Assembly (NCBI GenBank): GCA_002914805.1
Contig: JXTB01000534.1
Coordinates: 9,703-73,702, forward strand
DNA length: 64,000 nucleotides
Source: Parasponia andersonii
Taxonomy: Eukaryota; Streptophyta; Magnoliopsida; Rosales; Cannabaceae
Direction: 5' to 3'
Part shown: in pieces, positions 11,779-22,160 of the stretch
Layout of the letters: the number at the start of each line of letters is the position of its first letter
Numbering within the stretch: position 1 is the first letter of the stretch
Notes under the pieces: model-generated
What the model was told of the DNA's origin: nothing
The model's input: only the letters and a program-made list of their open reading frames with translations
The model's database searches: none
Program-made: the position numbers and the translations under genes

Positions 11779-13145
11779 GGTCAGCAGGTTCTTTGCAAGA
11801 ATATCGTGTTCCAGTCCTCCCTTGATTTTCTCTATCAAGGTGCTATCGGACCTGCTTAAGGTAGCCAGCTCTGCCTTTTTGCTTAGGGCATCTGCCACCA
11901 CATTGGCCTTCCTAGGCTTGTATTCAAGCTTGTAATCGAATTCTACCAAGAAGTCTTGCCACCGAGTTTGCTTGAGACTCAACTTTTTCTGAGTTTGAAA
12001 GTAGCTTGTGGCTACTTTGTCAGTCATGATCGTGAAGTGAGTACCCAACAAGTAGTGTCGCTATACCCTTAGGCAATGGATGACTGCAGTCATCTCTTTT
12101 TCTTGCATTGTGTAGTGTCTCTCAATGTCATTGAGCTTGCGGCTTTCATAAGCAATCGGACGCCCTTCTTGCATTAGTACTCCGCCAATAGCAAAGTCAG
12201 AGGTATCCGTATGTAGCTTATATGCCTTTGAGTGATCGGGTAAGCTGAGAATCGGCTCTTTGCTTACCGCCTTCTTTAAGTCTTCAAATGAAAATTGGCA
12301 CTCAAGTGTCCATTCCCAAGACTTGTTCTTCTTCAGCAGGTTTGTAAGTGCCCTGCTCTTGCTGAGTAGGACTTGATGAACCGCCTATAATAGTTCACAA
12401 GTCCGAGGAAGTATCTTAACTCTAGCACCTTAGTAGGAGGTTCCCACTCTTGGATAGCTTGCACCTTGGCTTCATTCATCATAAGTTTCCCATCCTTTAT
12501 CTTATGCCTTAGGAACATCACTTCCTCTTGGATGAAGGAGCACTTCTCCTTCTTGATGAATAGTTGGTTTTCCCTCAAGACCTCGAACACCTTCCTCAAA
12601 TGTTCTAAGTGCTCTTCCATAGTCTTGCTATAGATGACTATATCGTCAAGATAGACTACCACGAACTGATCAAGGTAGGGATGGAATAACTTATTAATGA
12701 GGGTGCAAAAAGTAGCGAGTGCATTGGTAAGACCAAATGGCATGACTAAGAACTCATAAGTACCATACTTTGTCATGCACGTGGTCTTGGGTTCATCCCC
12801 CTCTGCTATGCGCACTTGGTAGTACACCGAGCATAGATCAAGCTTTGAAAAGTATCTAGCATTCCCAAGTTAATCGAACAAGTCAGCAATAAGCGGAGTG
12901 GGGTACTTGTTCTTCACCGTCACCTTGTTAAGAGCCTGGTAATCAATGCACATCCTTAGTGAGCCATCTTTCTTTTTCTGGAAAAATACCGGGGCACCAA
13001 AAGGAGCTTTGGAGGGCCTGATGAAACCCGTATCAAGCAACTCCTTTAGTTGTTTATGGAGTTCCGCTAACTCCGGAGGGGCCATTCGATAGGGACTCAT
13101 CGCAGGTTGCCTCGTGCTTGGCTCAAGCTCGATTTCATGATCCAC
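11779..13145 (-). pseudogene. Chromovirus reverse transcriptase and RNase H (broken)
   Basis: The RT N-terminal half (12,870-13,145) includes [14 protein letters not shown] and is stopped by a TAA at 12,870-12,872, where the family has Gln (CAA) in LFDQLG. The same frame then continues through the palm domain (12,333-12,827). The catalytic YLDD is encoded at 12,642-12,653 and the [12 protein letters not shown] connection follows. RNase H spans roughly 11,850-12,300 (DKVATSYF, YKPRKANVVADALS) after a frameshift. These enzymes copy element RNA into DNA in the virus-like particle. The active-site residues remain, but the chain is interrupted. Confidence 0.92.
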
Positions 13146-13192
13146 CTCCCTCCTAGGTGGAAGTTCTTGGGCAGAGCGTCAGGCATCACATC

Positions 13193-14967
13193 TTAGAATT
13201 CATCTAAGACAGTTTGCACCTCCATGGGCAGGTTATCATGAGGTTCTGGCTTTTCATCCTCGTGCTCCTTTAGGATGGCCAAGTAACTCTCCTCCTCTCT
13301 TCTCAAGCCCTTCTTGAATTGAAGTGCAGAGAGTAGTTTGTTTCTCGCTTTTGTGGACTGCTCCGTTGGTACCACGCAAGACTTTTCACCATCCATGGTG
13401 CACATAGAGTTGGCAAAAGGAACAGGGATTGCCCGCACTACATCAAGGAATTTCAAACCAAGCACTACCGCGAAATCATCCATTAGCACCACTGATAAGT
13501 TAACTTGGCCAGCCCATACACCTAGGCTATCCTTAACATCATGAGCAACACCATGGATGGGGCATGCTACTGAGTTTACTGCCTTGAGGGAGCCTCCTCC
13601 ATTGGACACCATCAAGCCTAACCGCCTACTTCCTCAACAGAGACGAAGTTGTGTGATGCACCCGTGTCAACCAAGGCTTTAGTGGCTTTGTCATTGATTG
13701 TTGTATCCACAAAAAGTAGGCCCTTAGCTTGTGACTTAGGGGCTGATCGCAAGGCATTAAGGAGTTGCAAGGAACCAACACGTGCACCACCATCTTCTCT
13801 ATCACCTCCTTCTTGGCTTGGCTCGGAGGCAATTAAGGCATTGAGAGCTTTCTTCTTAGGACACTCACGTGCCCAATATGGCCCATTGCAAAGAAAGCAT
13901 TTGACTCTTAGCTTGGAGAAATCACGGTCTTCCTTCTCTTTACCTTTGTCTTTGTGCCTGTAGGAGGAACTATCTTTGTTCCATTTTCCTCCTTTTACTT
14001 GCTCTGCCCCACTCTTTGCTCCACCACCCTTCTTGTCTTTGGACTTAGAAGGGTCCTTATTGGTAGAGTAATCAACAAGGCTCTCAGCTACCGTAATAGC
14101 ATCGGCCAAGTCCTGGATGCCACGATGCTTGAGCAAGAATGTGGTAAACTCTTTATCTAAAGTGTCGGGGACTTCGAGCAAGAATGTGGTAAACTCTTTC
14201 ACGTAGTCTCTAACACTGGCAGATTGTTTAAGGCGGCGAAGATAACCTCTCGCCTCTTCTTCGGCATTCTCAGGGAAGAATTACCTTTTTAGCTCTCTTT
14301 TAAAATCATAAAAGGTGGCTATAGTGCATACCCCTCATTGCGTCTCCCCATGTCTCCACCTCCACCATAGCATGGCGGTATCGATTAGATACAAGGCAGC
14401 ATTACGAATTTCACCGGCATCATCTGTCACACCGGTGGCCTCAAAGTATTGTTCGAGTCCCCATAGGAAGTTCTCAACTTCCCTAGCATTGCGAGTACCA
14501 TTGAAGGTCTTTGGTTTAGGTACCTCAACCTTTCTTGCCTCAATGGTTATTGTGGTGGTCACCCTTGTGGCCACTGCTCGCTTGCACAACGTAAGATCAC
14601 CACCCATCTCATCTACTCTAAGTAAAACATTAGTGAGTTCTCTTCGGAAGAGATCTCGTACCTTGGCAATCTCCAAATAAAGGGACTCATTCTCGCGCCT
14701 TAAGTCGGCCTCTAGCCCACCAAGTGCATCTTTGATGCCGCTGTGGATCTCTGCATCCTCGGTCTCCAAACCATCGCAACGGCCATCTAGATCGTCTATA
14801 CGCTCGCCAAACGTGCCCAAGTTGCACTCTAGTTGAGACACTCTAGCCTCCAAGCTAGTTACCACGTCCCTCGACTTGCCGCGAGTATCACCCTTCTTTC
14901 CTTCATCATGCCCACGTTCGGAAGCACCAACTTCGACGGGGTCGGGAGTTGCAACCATGGCCTTCAT
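13193..14967 (-). pseudogene. Chromovirus gag and protease (broken)
   Basis: The frame opens at 14,967 (MKAMVATPDP), followed by a coiled-coil-like region and a Retrotrans_gag domain ending near ALYLIDTAMLWW (about 14,360). After an interruption the same frame resumes (13,618-14,202) with a Lys/Ser/Gly-rich stretch and a zinc knuckle CFLCNGPYWAREC. The usual His is Tyr there (codon 13,876-13,878). The protease active site DTGA is at 13,657-13,668, and a frameshift near 13,617 moves the rest of PR to 13,193-13,615 (VVLMDDFAVVLGLKFLD). Gag packages the RNA; PR cuts the polyprotein. Confidence 0.88.
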
Positions 14968-15006
14968 TTAGACAATGGAATCACCAAGACATAATGAGCA
15001 ACCAAA

Positions 15007-15018
15007 GCTCTGATACCA
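15007..15018 (-). other. Chromovirus primer-binding site (initiator Met tRNA)
   Basis: The minus strand reads TGGTATCAGAGC three bases inside the 5' LTR. This is the complement of the 3' end of plant initiator methionine tRNA, the commonest primer of plant Ty3/gypsy and copia elements. Confidence 0.9.
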
Positions 15019-15021
15019 TGT

Positions 15022-15675
15022 TGTCACGACCCTAGCGTTAAACTAGACAATCCAACGGCACTTAGTACAGTCCGTCGCACTAATCAGCCTACCAACACTC
15101 AAAAAAGGGACTTAGAGTAAGCTTTTGAGACAAAGTGGTAAGGATGAAAGAGTTTAAGTGAATGAAAGCTTTGTATTACTCTTAGAATGCTTAGAACTCT
15201 CACAAATGGGACTTGGGTACAAATGAAACCAGAGAGTCCTTTATATAGGCAAAGCCTAAACTAACCAAGGATTAGGATCGTGCCAAGTGGCATGATCTTA
15301 TAAAGGGTCTAGATTATTCTCAACTAAAATTCTGATATCTATAAAGATATTTACATAAAGAATTCTAGAACAAATATGGTCTAGATCCTTCTGAGTGGTT
15401 CACCCACTATCTTGGCTCTTCCAAGTCATTCTAGGAGAACCTAAGACCGTCCAACCCATCTAGCACTATCCGGCCTTGTCTAGAACTTTCTAGGACTTAG
15501 TAATGCCAACTAGAGTCTTCTAGCATAGCCAAGACATCTCTTGATCATTCTAGAAGTGTCCACCATGTTCTAGGGTCTTCCTCCATCTTCTTGGGTGATC
15601 AGTATATATAGAAGATCTTAGAGCCATGAGCAATAACATTTGGATTTTTGGGAGCCAAATGAGCGGAGCGTAACA
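15022..15675 (-). repeat. Chromovirus 5' LTR
   Basis: A 654-bp partner of 9,705-10,359, with identical termini (TGTCACGACC...TAACA) and next to the PBS. It would carry the promoter of the element. Confidence 0.9.
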
Positions 15676-16965
15676 ATTAGCTCTATAAACCTCGAAGACT
15701 ATCTTGAGCTAGAACCTGAAGTAGAAATAAGCGGGGTCAGGCAAAATAATCCTCGCATAGGCGACCTCCCCCAGGACCAATGGCCTCGGCATATCAGGTC
15801 GCAACGAGTTATCAATATGTGGAGGGAGATTGGTCATGTACCAAAATAAGGACGAGCTGTACAACGAACAAGCTCAGCAAAATCATATGCAACTACAAGA
15901 TCGACATCCCTCTTCGATTTCACATGGAGTTCAATCAACCACACACACCTCCTCATTGAAGTGTCTCATTCTCTGAAGCAGTTCTCAAATGTGGTATCCA
16001 CCTCCCACTTCATCCATTCATAAAATCAATCGTCGATTACTATGGAGTCATCCTTTTTCAATTAACTCCAAACATATATAGATATATGGTAGGTCTGTAC
16101 ATACTATACCATAAATTAGGTTTAGAAGACCCCCGCTCCTAAAGAGTTCGCTTGGTTCTTCCAAGTGAAATCAAACTGTCAGATTTCAGCTTTTTCTATG
16201 CGAGCAAGTGGTCGAACCAAGCCATAAAACTATCTACGGGGTCCGCGACAACATGGGAAAATGGAAAAGTCCATTTTTCCACTTTGACTACGGGGATAAC
16301 AGCTTCTTTCAGAATCCTGGTAGGTAACTTTTTGCTTATTGTTTTCTCTACATAAATATATTATTCTAACCGCATTTGTATGTCATCACATATAATAGGG
16401 AACGATCAGGACTCTCTAGAGAGCAGCTCGCAAGGGTGTATAAAATAAACAACCTTCCGATCAAAGAATTTGATTGGAAGAAGCTTGGGAAATCCAAGAA
16501 CTTAGTCGCTTGTGGACTGCTTCCAAGGGGAGTTGCTTTCCCAGATTCTGCTAACCATTCGACCAGACCCTTGAGCTTGAAGAAGAAGCCGAGGAAACAG
16601 AAGGGAAAGAGTGTCTTATCTTCCAAATCCAGGAAACGAAAAGCACATGCCACTCCTACAACCTCGGAACCATCATCTCCAGAAGCCACATCACCACCAA
16701 TTTCTCAGCAACAAGAAGGTAGTTATTTTTCTTTTCTTTTTTTTTTGGCCGCATTATACACCTCATATGCGAACTAATCATATCTGTAAAGATATGGCAA
16801 TTGGCAGCAGACTGCGGGCACCGCCTTCAACTCTGGAGTCGATGGCAAAGTCCAAGACACCAGACAGCACACCACCTTTGATGAAAGGGAAGGAGAAGGT
16901 CGACACTTCAAAGAAGCAAAAGGTTGCCTTCGAGGACATCTCAACAAGCTCGCCTCCTCCTTAGT
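15676..16965 (+). pseudogene. Tat-2 antisense gene body (Transposase_28-like), decayed
   Basis: Opposite in strand to gag. Pieces in reading order: an acidic region with LPQDQWPRHIRSQRV (15,640-15,849); a block near 16,000-16,110 starting PLHPF and containing FQLTP and MVGLYIL; further pieces at 16,152-16,355 and 16,376-16,718; then a Lys/Ser-rich tail ending about 16,964. The PLHPF block aligns without gaps with the same region of the Tat-1 antisense gene (PLLPLI, MQLNAN, LMGLSVL), about 13 of 34 residues identical. It resembles the Pfam 'putative gypsy type transposon' family (PF04195). Donor-like sites near 16,320 and at 16,719 occupy positions comparable to Tat-1 introns; the 16,719 site is also in phase 1 after a Gly codon's first base. 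Several frames are broken. Confidence 0.65.
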
Positions 16966-17029
16966 CTCTATTAACTGCAAGCCATCCTGAGCCATCCAAG
17001 GAGACGACCACTTCTGCTCCGTGAAGGGA

Positions 17030-18170
17030 ATATCCACAGTTGATCTTTATGAACAATGCATCATTGTGTAGGTAATGGACCTCCCTGGCATCCTACTCTG
17101 TGAAGGTAATATCCATATCTGGTACCCATTGAAGCTTTCATTGTCACTGCTTAAGATGCATGACATTAGTTAATGGTTGCTGCCGTGCCTCTCGTGCATA
17201 CCTATCTTGGGCCCTCTTCAAATCTCCACCGACATGCGGGCCTCTAAAAATAGTTCACACTTCGTGTTGAATTTCTAGAGGTTGTTGTCAGTTTTCTTCT
17301 CGCCTTTCATTGTTCAATTTAGTGTACTACCGCAGCCGTCCATCTTTAATCAACCTCTCAATTCATCTTTTAAGGTAAAGCAGTTATTGGTATCGTATCC
17401 AATATCATTATGATACTGGCAAAACTTGTTGGGGTTGTACCTCACTCTGTCTCTTTTTATCGGTTCTGGTTGATGATATCGCTCCTGCTAGTTTGTGACC
17501 ATATAGATATGATCTATGGGCACATTTAGTTCAGTGCAGTTGTTAAACCTCATGGGAGCTTTTGGAATCTCCTACATTTTCTATTTTGGCTGCTTATCAG
17601 TCGATTGTTCATTACTCTTTTTATTTGACTTCTTGTTATGATTATTATTGTTCGTGGTCGCATCTTAGCAGCATACTTTCTTCCTTCCTTTGTGGCCTTA
17701 TGAAGATTCTCGCGTGAAGATTCCACCCTCAGATGTCGACCAACTCTTCGATAGAAATCTTCAAGGGTTCTACATTCTCGTTCAAGTAACTCTTCCCAGA
17801 GTTTAGTCTCTGGTCGCACCCCAGCCATCATTAGAGTTAAAAGTCCTCCTTTAGGTGGGTTGTTGACCTATACCAATTTGAGGTAAAGCGATTTAGGTAA
17901 GATCATAGAGTTTCCTCCAGACCTTTCTGAATAGCAGACTGACTGACCAGTGAAACAGTGAAATTCTTCGTAGCCTGGAATTGCCTCAAGAATGCAGTCT
18001 AGAGTTGTTGCCAGGAGGAGATTGAGCCAGACTTGAGTCCTCGGAATCACTTCTTCGCTGCTCCTATGAGAGTTACAACAAAATATCTGGAACGTGCGAG
18101 ATCATCGATACGATGAAGTTCCATCAGGTCAATGACGCTCAAAAAGTCCTCGGCTAGTCACTTAGATGCT
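17030..18170 (-). pseudogene. Tat-2 gag (decayed)
   Basis: Minus-strand translation from about 18,165 down gives the Retrotrans_gag core (FRGLKSGSISSWQQL, then AFLRQFQATKNF, then LNRFTSNWYRS) with stops and a frameshift. It continues at 17,550-17,831 (MMAGVRPETKLWEELLE, then LEDFYRRVGRHLRVE). A zinc-knuckle-like CQYHNDIGYDTNNC follows near 17,350-17,480, then RAQDRYAR near 17,200, the segment that normally leads into the protease of Tat elements. No protease active site follows. Gag would form the particle. The Tat assignment rests on the CxxH-type knuckle, this linker and the opposite-strand gene. Confidence 0.75.
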
Positions 18171-18279
18171 AAAACGACAATTTCTGGTTCCTAGTAAGTC
18201 CACTTGAAAAAGTGACTTTTCCACCAAAGCTTCAAATATAGAAATGGAGATCAACACTGAATTCAGAGCACCCAAAAAT

Positions 18280-19213
18280 GCTAGGTCAAATATATACTTT
18301 GTCAAAATCGGGTCCCCGTGGCGGACCGGCCCATGGCACGCAAAATAATGCAATCTGTGCCATGAAATTTCAATTTTCGTTCCACAACAAAATGTAATGA
18401 TATTTTATATCAAAATTTATGTCTTGACCTCACTGAGTCCAAATTCGCAATCAGAGCTCAGTTTTGAGGTCCGTAACATTAACTAAGCCCAAAAATCCGA
18501 GAATTACATAAATACCACCTTTTGAAAATTATTAGAAAAATGTCTTTTTTTTACTACTATTTACCGCACTTGTTGTTATCCTTTTTAATTTTACCAACTG
18601 TAATTATTCCTAATTTTTAACCCTCTTTCACCTCAGGTATTTACCTTGGGTAAATAAATCATTTAATCAAAATAATTACACGAATATCACTTTTTACATA
18701 GTTGGTAAAAATGGTAAAAACTTACCAGAGATGAATTTTAATGTGAAACCACTTGGAGTTGATCGGTGATGGTGAGATGGAGCTTTACTTGCTAGAGGTG
18801 TCGAAAATGGAGGTCAGATGGCACTCCGGTGACCAGAAAACCTCGCCGAGGCAGAATCTTTGCTGGGCCGCTACGGCTTCGTCCGACGTCGAAATGAGGC
18901 GGGACTGGTGGCATTGAATTCATCTTTAAAAGCCCATCGACATGGGCTGGGCGTCGACTGAGGTGGGCAGTAGTGCGGCGGCTGTAGGCGGCGGCAGATC
19001 CAACGTTTTCTCTCTCTTTCTCTCTCCCTCAAGCCCCTATTTGCTGGAAATTTGAACTTCTGAGGGGTTTTTAAGAAAAAACTGTGCACTGTTGCAAAAT
19101 ATTATAATATTTCCGATTTTTTATTATTTTAATCGAAAATTCAATATTTACAACTTTACCATTACTTCTAAAATGTCCAATTTGCCCTTGTGACTTCACA
19201 GATATTATATGGC
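18280..19213 (-). mobile_element. Foreign LTR fragment inside Tat-2
   Basis: The segment from 'tgctaggtcaaat' (18,280) to 'atatggca' (19,213) has TG...CA-like ends. Its style (a GA/CT-rich promoter-like block at 18,980-19,040 and an 'aaaatgtccaatttgccc' block) resembles LTRs of Del/Tekay-type elements read on the minus strand. No matching target duplication was found, and the first ~55 bases of the adjoining Tat-2 LTR and its PBS are missing. This looks like an insertion followed by deletion. The 72-codon minus frame at 18,871-19,089 is judged to be a chance frame. Confidence 0.45.
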
Positions 19214-19811
19214 ATGTGTGTGAAAAGGGTTGATAAATTAAAGCAAATAAAGAGACAAGAATTTTATAGTGGTTCGGCCCAAAAAAAAATGAGCCTACGT
19301 CCACTGTTGTTCACTATTTTCTAGAGAATTATAAGAGTTTTTTTAAGCTTTAGAATGAGAGTCGAGAGCACAAAGTGTGTTCAGGTAGTAAAAGTAAAAA
19401 GTCTGAAAGTTCTCTCTCTAGCCCAAAACGAAAGATCCCTCACAACAGCATTGAAATCCTCTTATATAGGTGAGGATATCTCAATGTTTTCCAATTATGA
19501 GAATGGGTAAGTGTATAATCAGAAAATATAATTTGAGTAACAATATAACTGGATCATAACTTAAATAAAACATCTAGTTGACCTTCGAAATGGAAACTTT
19601 TGTTTCCTTTTCTTTGTAGATTACTCGGTTGATGAAGCTTGATTCTAGTTTCTTTTTAATTTTGATCGTACTCAACTCATTCGGAAGAGATTGCACTTAA
19701 TATTATTCGGAAGAGGTCGCACTTAATCTTATTCATGCGATCTGACATGTCCACTTAGTCAACTTTCCCTTTTTGGCATTAACTAACATACAGATTTTAG
19801 ACCACATAACA
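19214..19811 (-). repeat. Tat-2 5' LTR (truncated)
   Basis: Colinear with 7,967-8,585. It keeps the CATAACA-type terminus next to TAAAG but lacks about 55 bases at the inner end, where the foreign LTR fragment lies. Confidence 0.8.
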
Positions 19812-20017
19812 TAAAGTATAAATTGAAGGAATATTTAAAATGTAAAATATAAAAAACTGTTATTATTCCTATTTAAATTGACTAATTAATTTAAAATATA
19901 GTTTGTAGAGCGCATTTTATATTCAACTACATTTCAAAAATTGTTGGAACGTAGAGTGATGTTTATAATGTCTTTATATGTCAACTTGGATTAAGACGTA
20001 TCATACAAGCAAATTAA

Positions 20018-20023
20018 TATAAA
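20018..20023 (+). promoter_or_regulatory. TATA box of HMA copy 1
   Basis: TATAAA lies 105 bases before the position of the lost start codon. It sits in a 5' region almost identical to those of HMA copy 2 (TATA at 22,133) and the remnant at 29,461-29,746. Confidence 0.55.
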
Positions 20024-20127
20024 GAGATGCAAGATTCTATTGCGCCAACAAAACTTATGCAAAAAGAAAAGTTCTCTATTGAAAGTTGCAATACAGAAGT
20101 TCATTCCATCCATTCTGACTCATCAAA

Positions 20128-20759
20128 ATTAAGGTATAATTACGATTATTATCTCTTTCTTTGTAATTATCTCATGCATAGTACTATATATAAGCTAGTA
20201 GTTATTTAATAGTCATCCAAGAAAATAACTAGATAATATTGTACATGTTGTTCAGAAAACTAAGATAGTTGTGAAGGTGAATACTATGAACAGTGACAAG
20301 TGTAGAACCAAGGCCATGAAGACTGCAGCCGTTGCAACAGGTACAATATTTCGATGAATTCAATCTCTTAAATATTATCATAATACGAGCATAAAATATA
20401 TGAATCATTAAATAAAGAACCAAATGAAGGGAAATGATTATTATTATTATTAGTAGCTAGTTTTGTATTAATATAATTAAGATAATCTTAATTATGACAT
20501 AATCTTATCAGGTGTTATCTTAGTGAAGATAGATGGAGATAAAGTGGAGGTGATTGGCGATAGAGTTGATCTGATTTACTTGATCCGTTTGCTAAGAAAG
20601 AAATTTAGTTTCGTCACCTTAGAAAGTGTGGGAGAAGTAGAAGAAAAGAAGAAAGATGAGGTGAAGTTAGAAGTCGGTTACGTTACATATCCTCTCTCAT
20701 CTCAGTGCTATGAAGTTTCTTATGGTCCATACAACCCAGGGTTTTGCTACATCTTGTGA
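20128..20759 (+). pseudogene. HMA-domain isoprenylated protein, copy 1 (start codon lost)
   Basis: Same three-exon layout as the intact neighbour at 22,234: exon 1 20,128-20,133, exon 2 20,256-20,340, exon 3 20,512-20,759, all with GT-AG junctions. The two-codon first exon reads ATT AAG instead of ATG AAG. The upstream ATG at 20,027 is in another frame and would meet a stop just after splicing. The next in-frame ATG lies at the metal motif and would remove the first beta strand. The metal site is MNSDKC instead of MNCDKC, so one ligand is gone. The rest of the HMA fold and the C-terminal CYIL box are open. It is either a young pseudogene or uses a non-ATG start. Confidence 0.8.
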
Positions 20760-20892
20760 TGTAATATGGCCAATATCATTTTTGCTCTAAAAAACCTCGA
20801 TCAAATATGTATAAGGTTCACAAAGAACCTTTTAATCCGTATATGAATCATTAGTCTTTTGAATATTAATAATAATGTTCTCTTTCTTATTN

Positions 20893-21840
20893 TCTCAATT
20901 CCTTGTGTTCTGATTGGGTGCTTGGTGAAAATGGGGCCCACGATGAAGAAGATACATTGCAGACAAACTAACGGCCGTTTGTTAATTATGTTAAAGGAGG
21001 GTTTTAAATTTTTTATTTATTATTTTTGAAGAACAAAGAAAGGGGACTTTCGTTATCTTGCTTTATTTTGATTTCAAATTTTTTATTTATTATTAGGGCT
21101 CATTTTCCTTCCAATGTCTTCCCCTCTTTGATAGCCCCATTCCAGTACCCCGTCTGCAGCTCCAGTGACCGGAATCTAGAGAATTGCAAGTTTTCCTATT
21201 TAACTTTTTTTTTTTCTTTTTTTGGGTGATTGACGTTTGGTACTGTTTTATAAATTTGACTCTGGGTTTATTTTTCATGTCCCAGTTGAGATAATTCTTC
21301 TTGAACTTGATGATACACTCCCTCGCAATACTGCAAATAATTAAACAACTACCGGTTAAACATTAGCATTTATTCAATGCTAACTCAATTGATTTTGGTA
21401 TAATTTCTTGTTTAACCTTTCATTGTTCTCCTACTGATTTCCAATCATATCAATGGAAATAAAGCGAAGTTGTATGAAAACTTTTACTAAAATTACAAAG
21501 AAAAACAAACAAAGGGCTGAAGATAGCAAACTCTAATCCCAGATATGAGTGTGACCTCTAATCAGTATCAAGTGGCCTATTACATACAAGTATATAACAA
21601 TGAAAAAAATACATACATCTTTGGGATTTTTTTTTTTTAAATCTTCAGGACATCTTTGGCCTAGCAAAAATTGGGTCTTTAGGTTTTTTGAAAAATAAAA
21701 AAAGAAAAGAAAAGAATGCTACCCCTCGCCGTTACGTAACAGCGAATGTGCCCTTCTAAATGTTTTTAATCTACTATGAGATTCTCCAGAATATTAACAC
21801 TGCCCATATCTAAGTCTGTTCATTGGATTAATATCCAATA
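20893..21840. other. Intergenic DNA between the two HMA genes
   Basis: No supported gene. Homology to the 3' flank of HMA copy 2 stops exactly at a single N (20,892). A CT/T-rich stretch at 21,040-21,240 gives short open frames on both strands without recognisable domains. Confidence 0.5.
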
Positions 21841-21880
21841 GCTCTTATTGTAGAAACTCCCACTAATTTAAAGCATAATT

Positions 21881-22125
21881 AGTAGCGCGCATTTAATAGT
21901 CAACTACTTTTCAAAAATTGTGTGGCACGTAGAGTGATGTTTATAATGTCTTTATATTTGATTGTAAGATATAAAAAATTGTTATTATCCATTGACTAAT
22001 TAATTTAAAATATAGTTAGTAGCGCGCATTTAATAGTCAACTACTTTTCAAAAATTGTCGGGCAAGGAGAGTGATGTTTATAATGTCTTTATATGTCAAG
22101 TTAGAATAAGACGTATCATACAAGC
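21881..22125 (+). repeat. Tandem duplication in the promoter of HMA copy 2
   Basis: The block starting agtagcgcgcatttaatag occurs at 21,881 and again at 22,018, 137 bases apart. Each copy is followed by 'caactacttttcaaaaattg' and 'gagtgatgtttataatg'. HMA copy 1 and the remnant at 29,461 carry it once (19,914 and 29,526 regions). Only the second copy leads directly into the TATA box. Confidence 0.8.
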
Positions 22126-22132
22126 AAATTAA

Positions 22133-22138
22133 TATAAA
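22133..22138 (+). promoter_or_regulatory. TATA box of HMA copy 2
   Basis: TATAAA, 101 bases upstream of the start codon, conserved in all three promoter copies of this family in the window. Confidence 0.6.
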
Positions 22139-22160
22139 GAGACGCAATAGAACAAAACTC

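Larger units (their letters stand above)
9705..15675 (-). mobile_element. Complete but inactivated chromovirus (Ty3/gypsy with chromodomain)
   Basis: A 5,971-bp LTR element inserted in Tat-2, transcribed on the minus strand. It has two ~655-bp LTRs, a PBS matching the 3' end of initiator Met tRNA, a polypurine tract, and gag, PR, RT, RNase H, INT and a chromodomain in that order. The flanks share ATTA (9,701-9,704 and 15,676-15,679), four of the expected five duplicated bases. The chromodomain at the integrase C-terminus places it among plant chromoviruses; in this group it is thought to guide insertion to particular chromatin. The clade within chromoviruses is not assigned. Several frameshifts and stops make it non-functional. 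Confidence 0.93.
7912..19811 (-). mobile_element. Tat-2: nested, pol-deleted Tat-lineage Ty3/gypsy element
   Basis: An 11.9-kb insertion bounded by related LTRs (7,912-8,585 and 19,214-19,811) and by a perfect 5-bp duplication, TAAAG, at 7,907-7,911 and 19,812-19,816. Removing it rejoins copy A to the sequence upstream of the first HMA gene, in the same order as the uninterrupted copy B at 29,440-29,500. Gag lies on the minus strand (17,030-18,170). A Tat-type antisense gene lies on the plus strand (15,676-16,965). PR, RT, RNase H and INT are missing: gag/PR-linker sequence abuts the antisense gene near 17,000. A complete chromovirus (9,705-15,675) and a foreign LTR fragment (18,280-19,213) sit inside it. 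It cannot move by itself. Confidence 0.85.

Noticed and set aside
18871..19089. 72-codon minus-strand frame with an RERERER stretch
   Set aside because: The charged run comes from a (CT)n promoter-like tract in an LTR fragment.
20027..20209. 60-codon frame upstream of HMA copy 1 as an alternative start
   Set aside because: It is in a different frame from the HMA exons and reaches a stop soon after the proposed splice junction.
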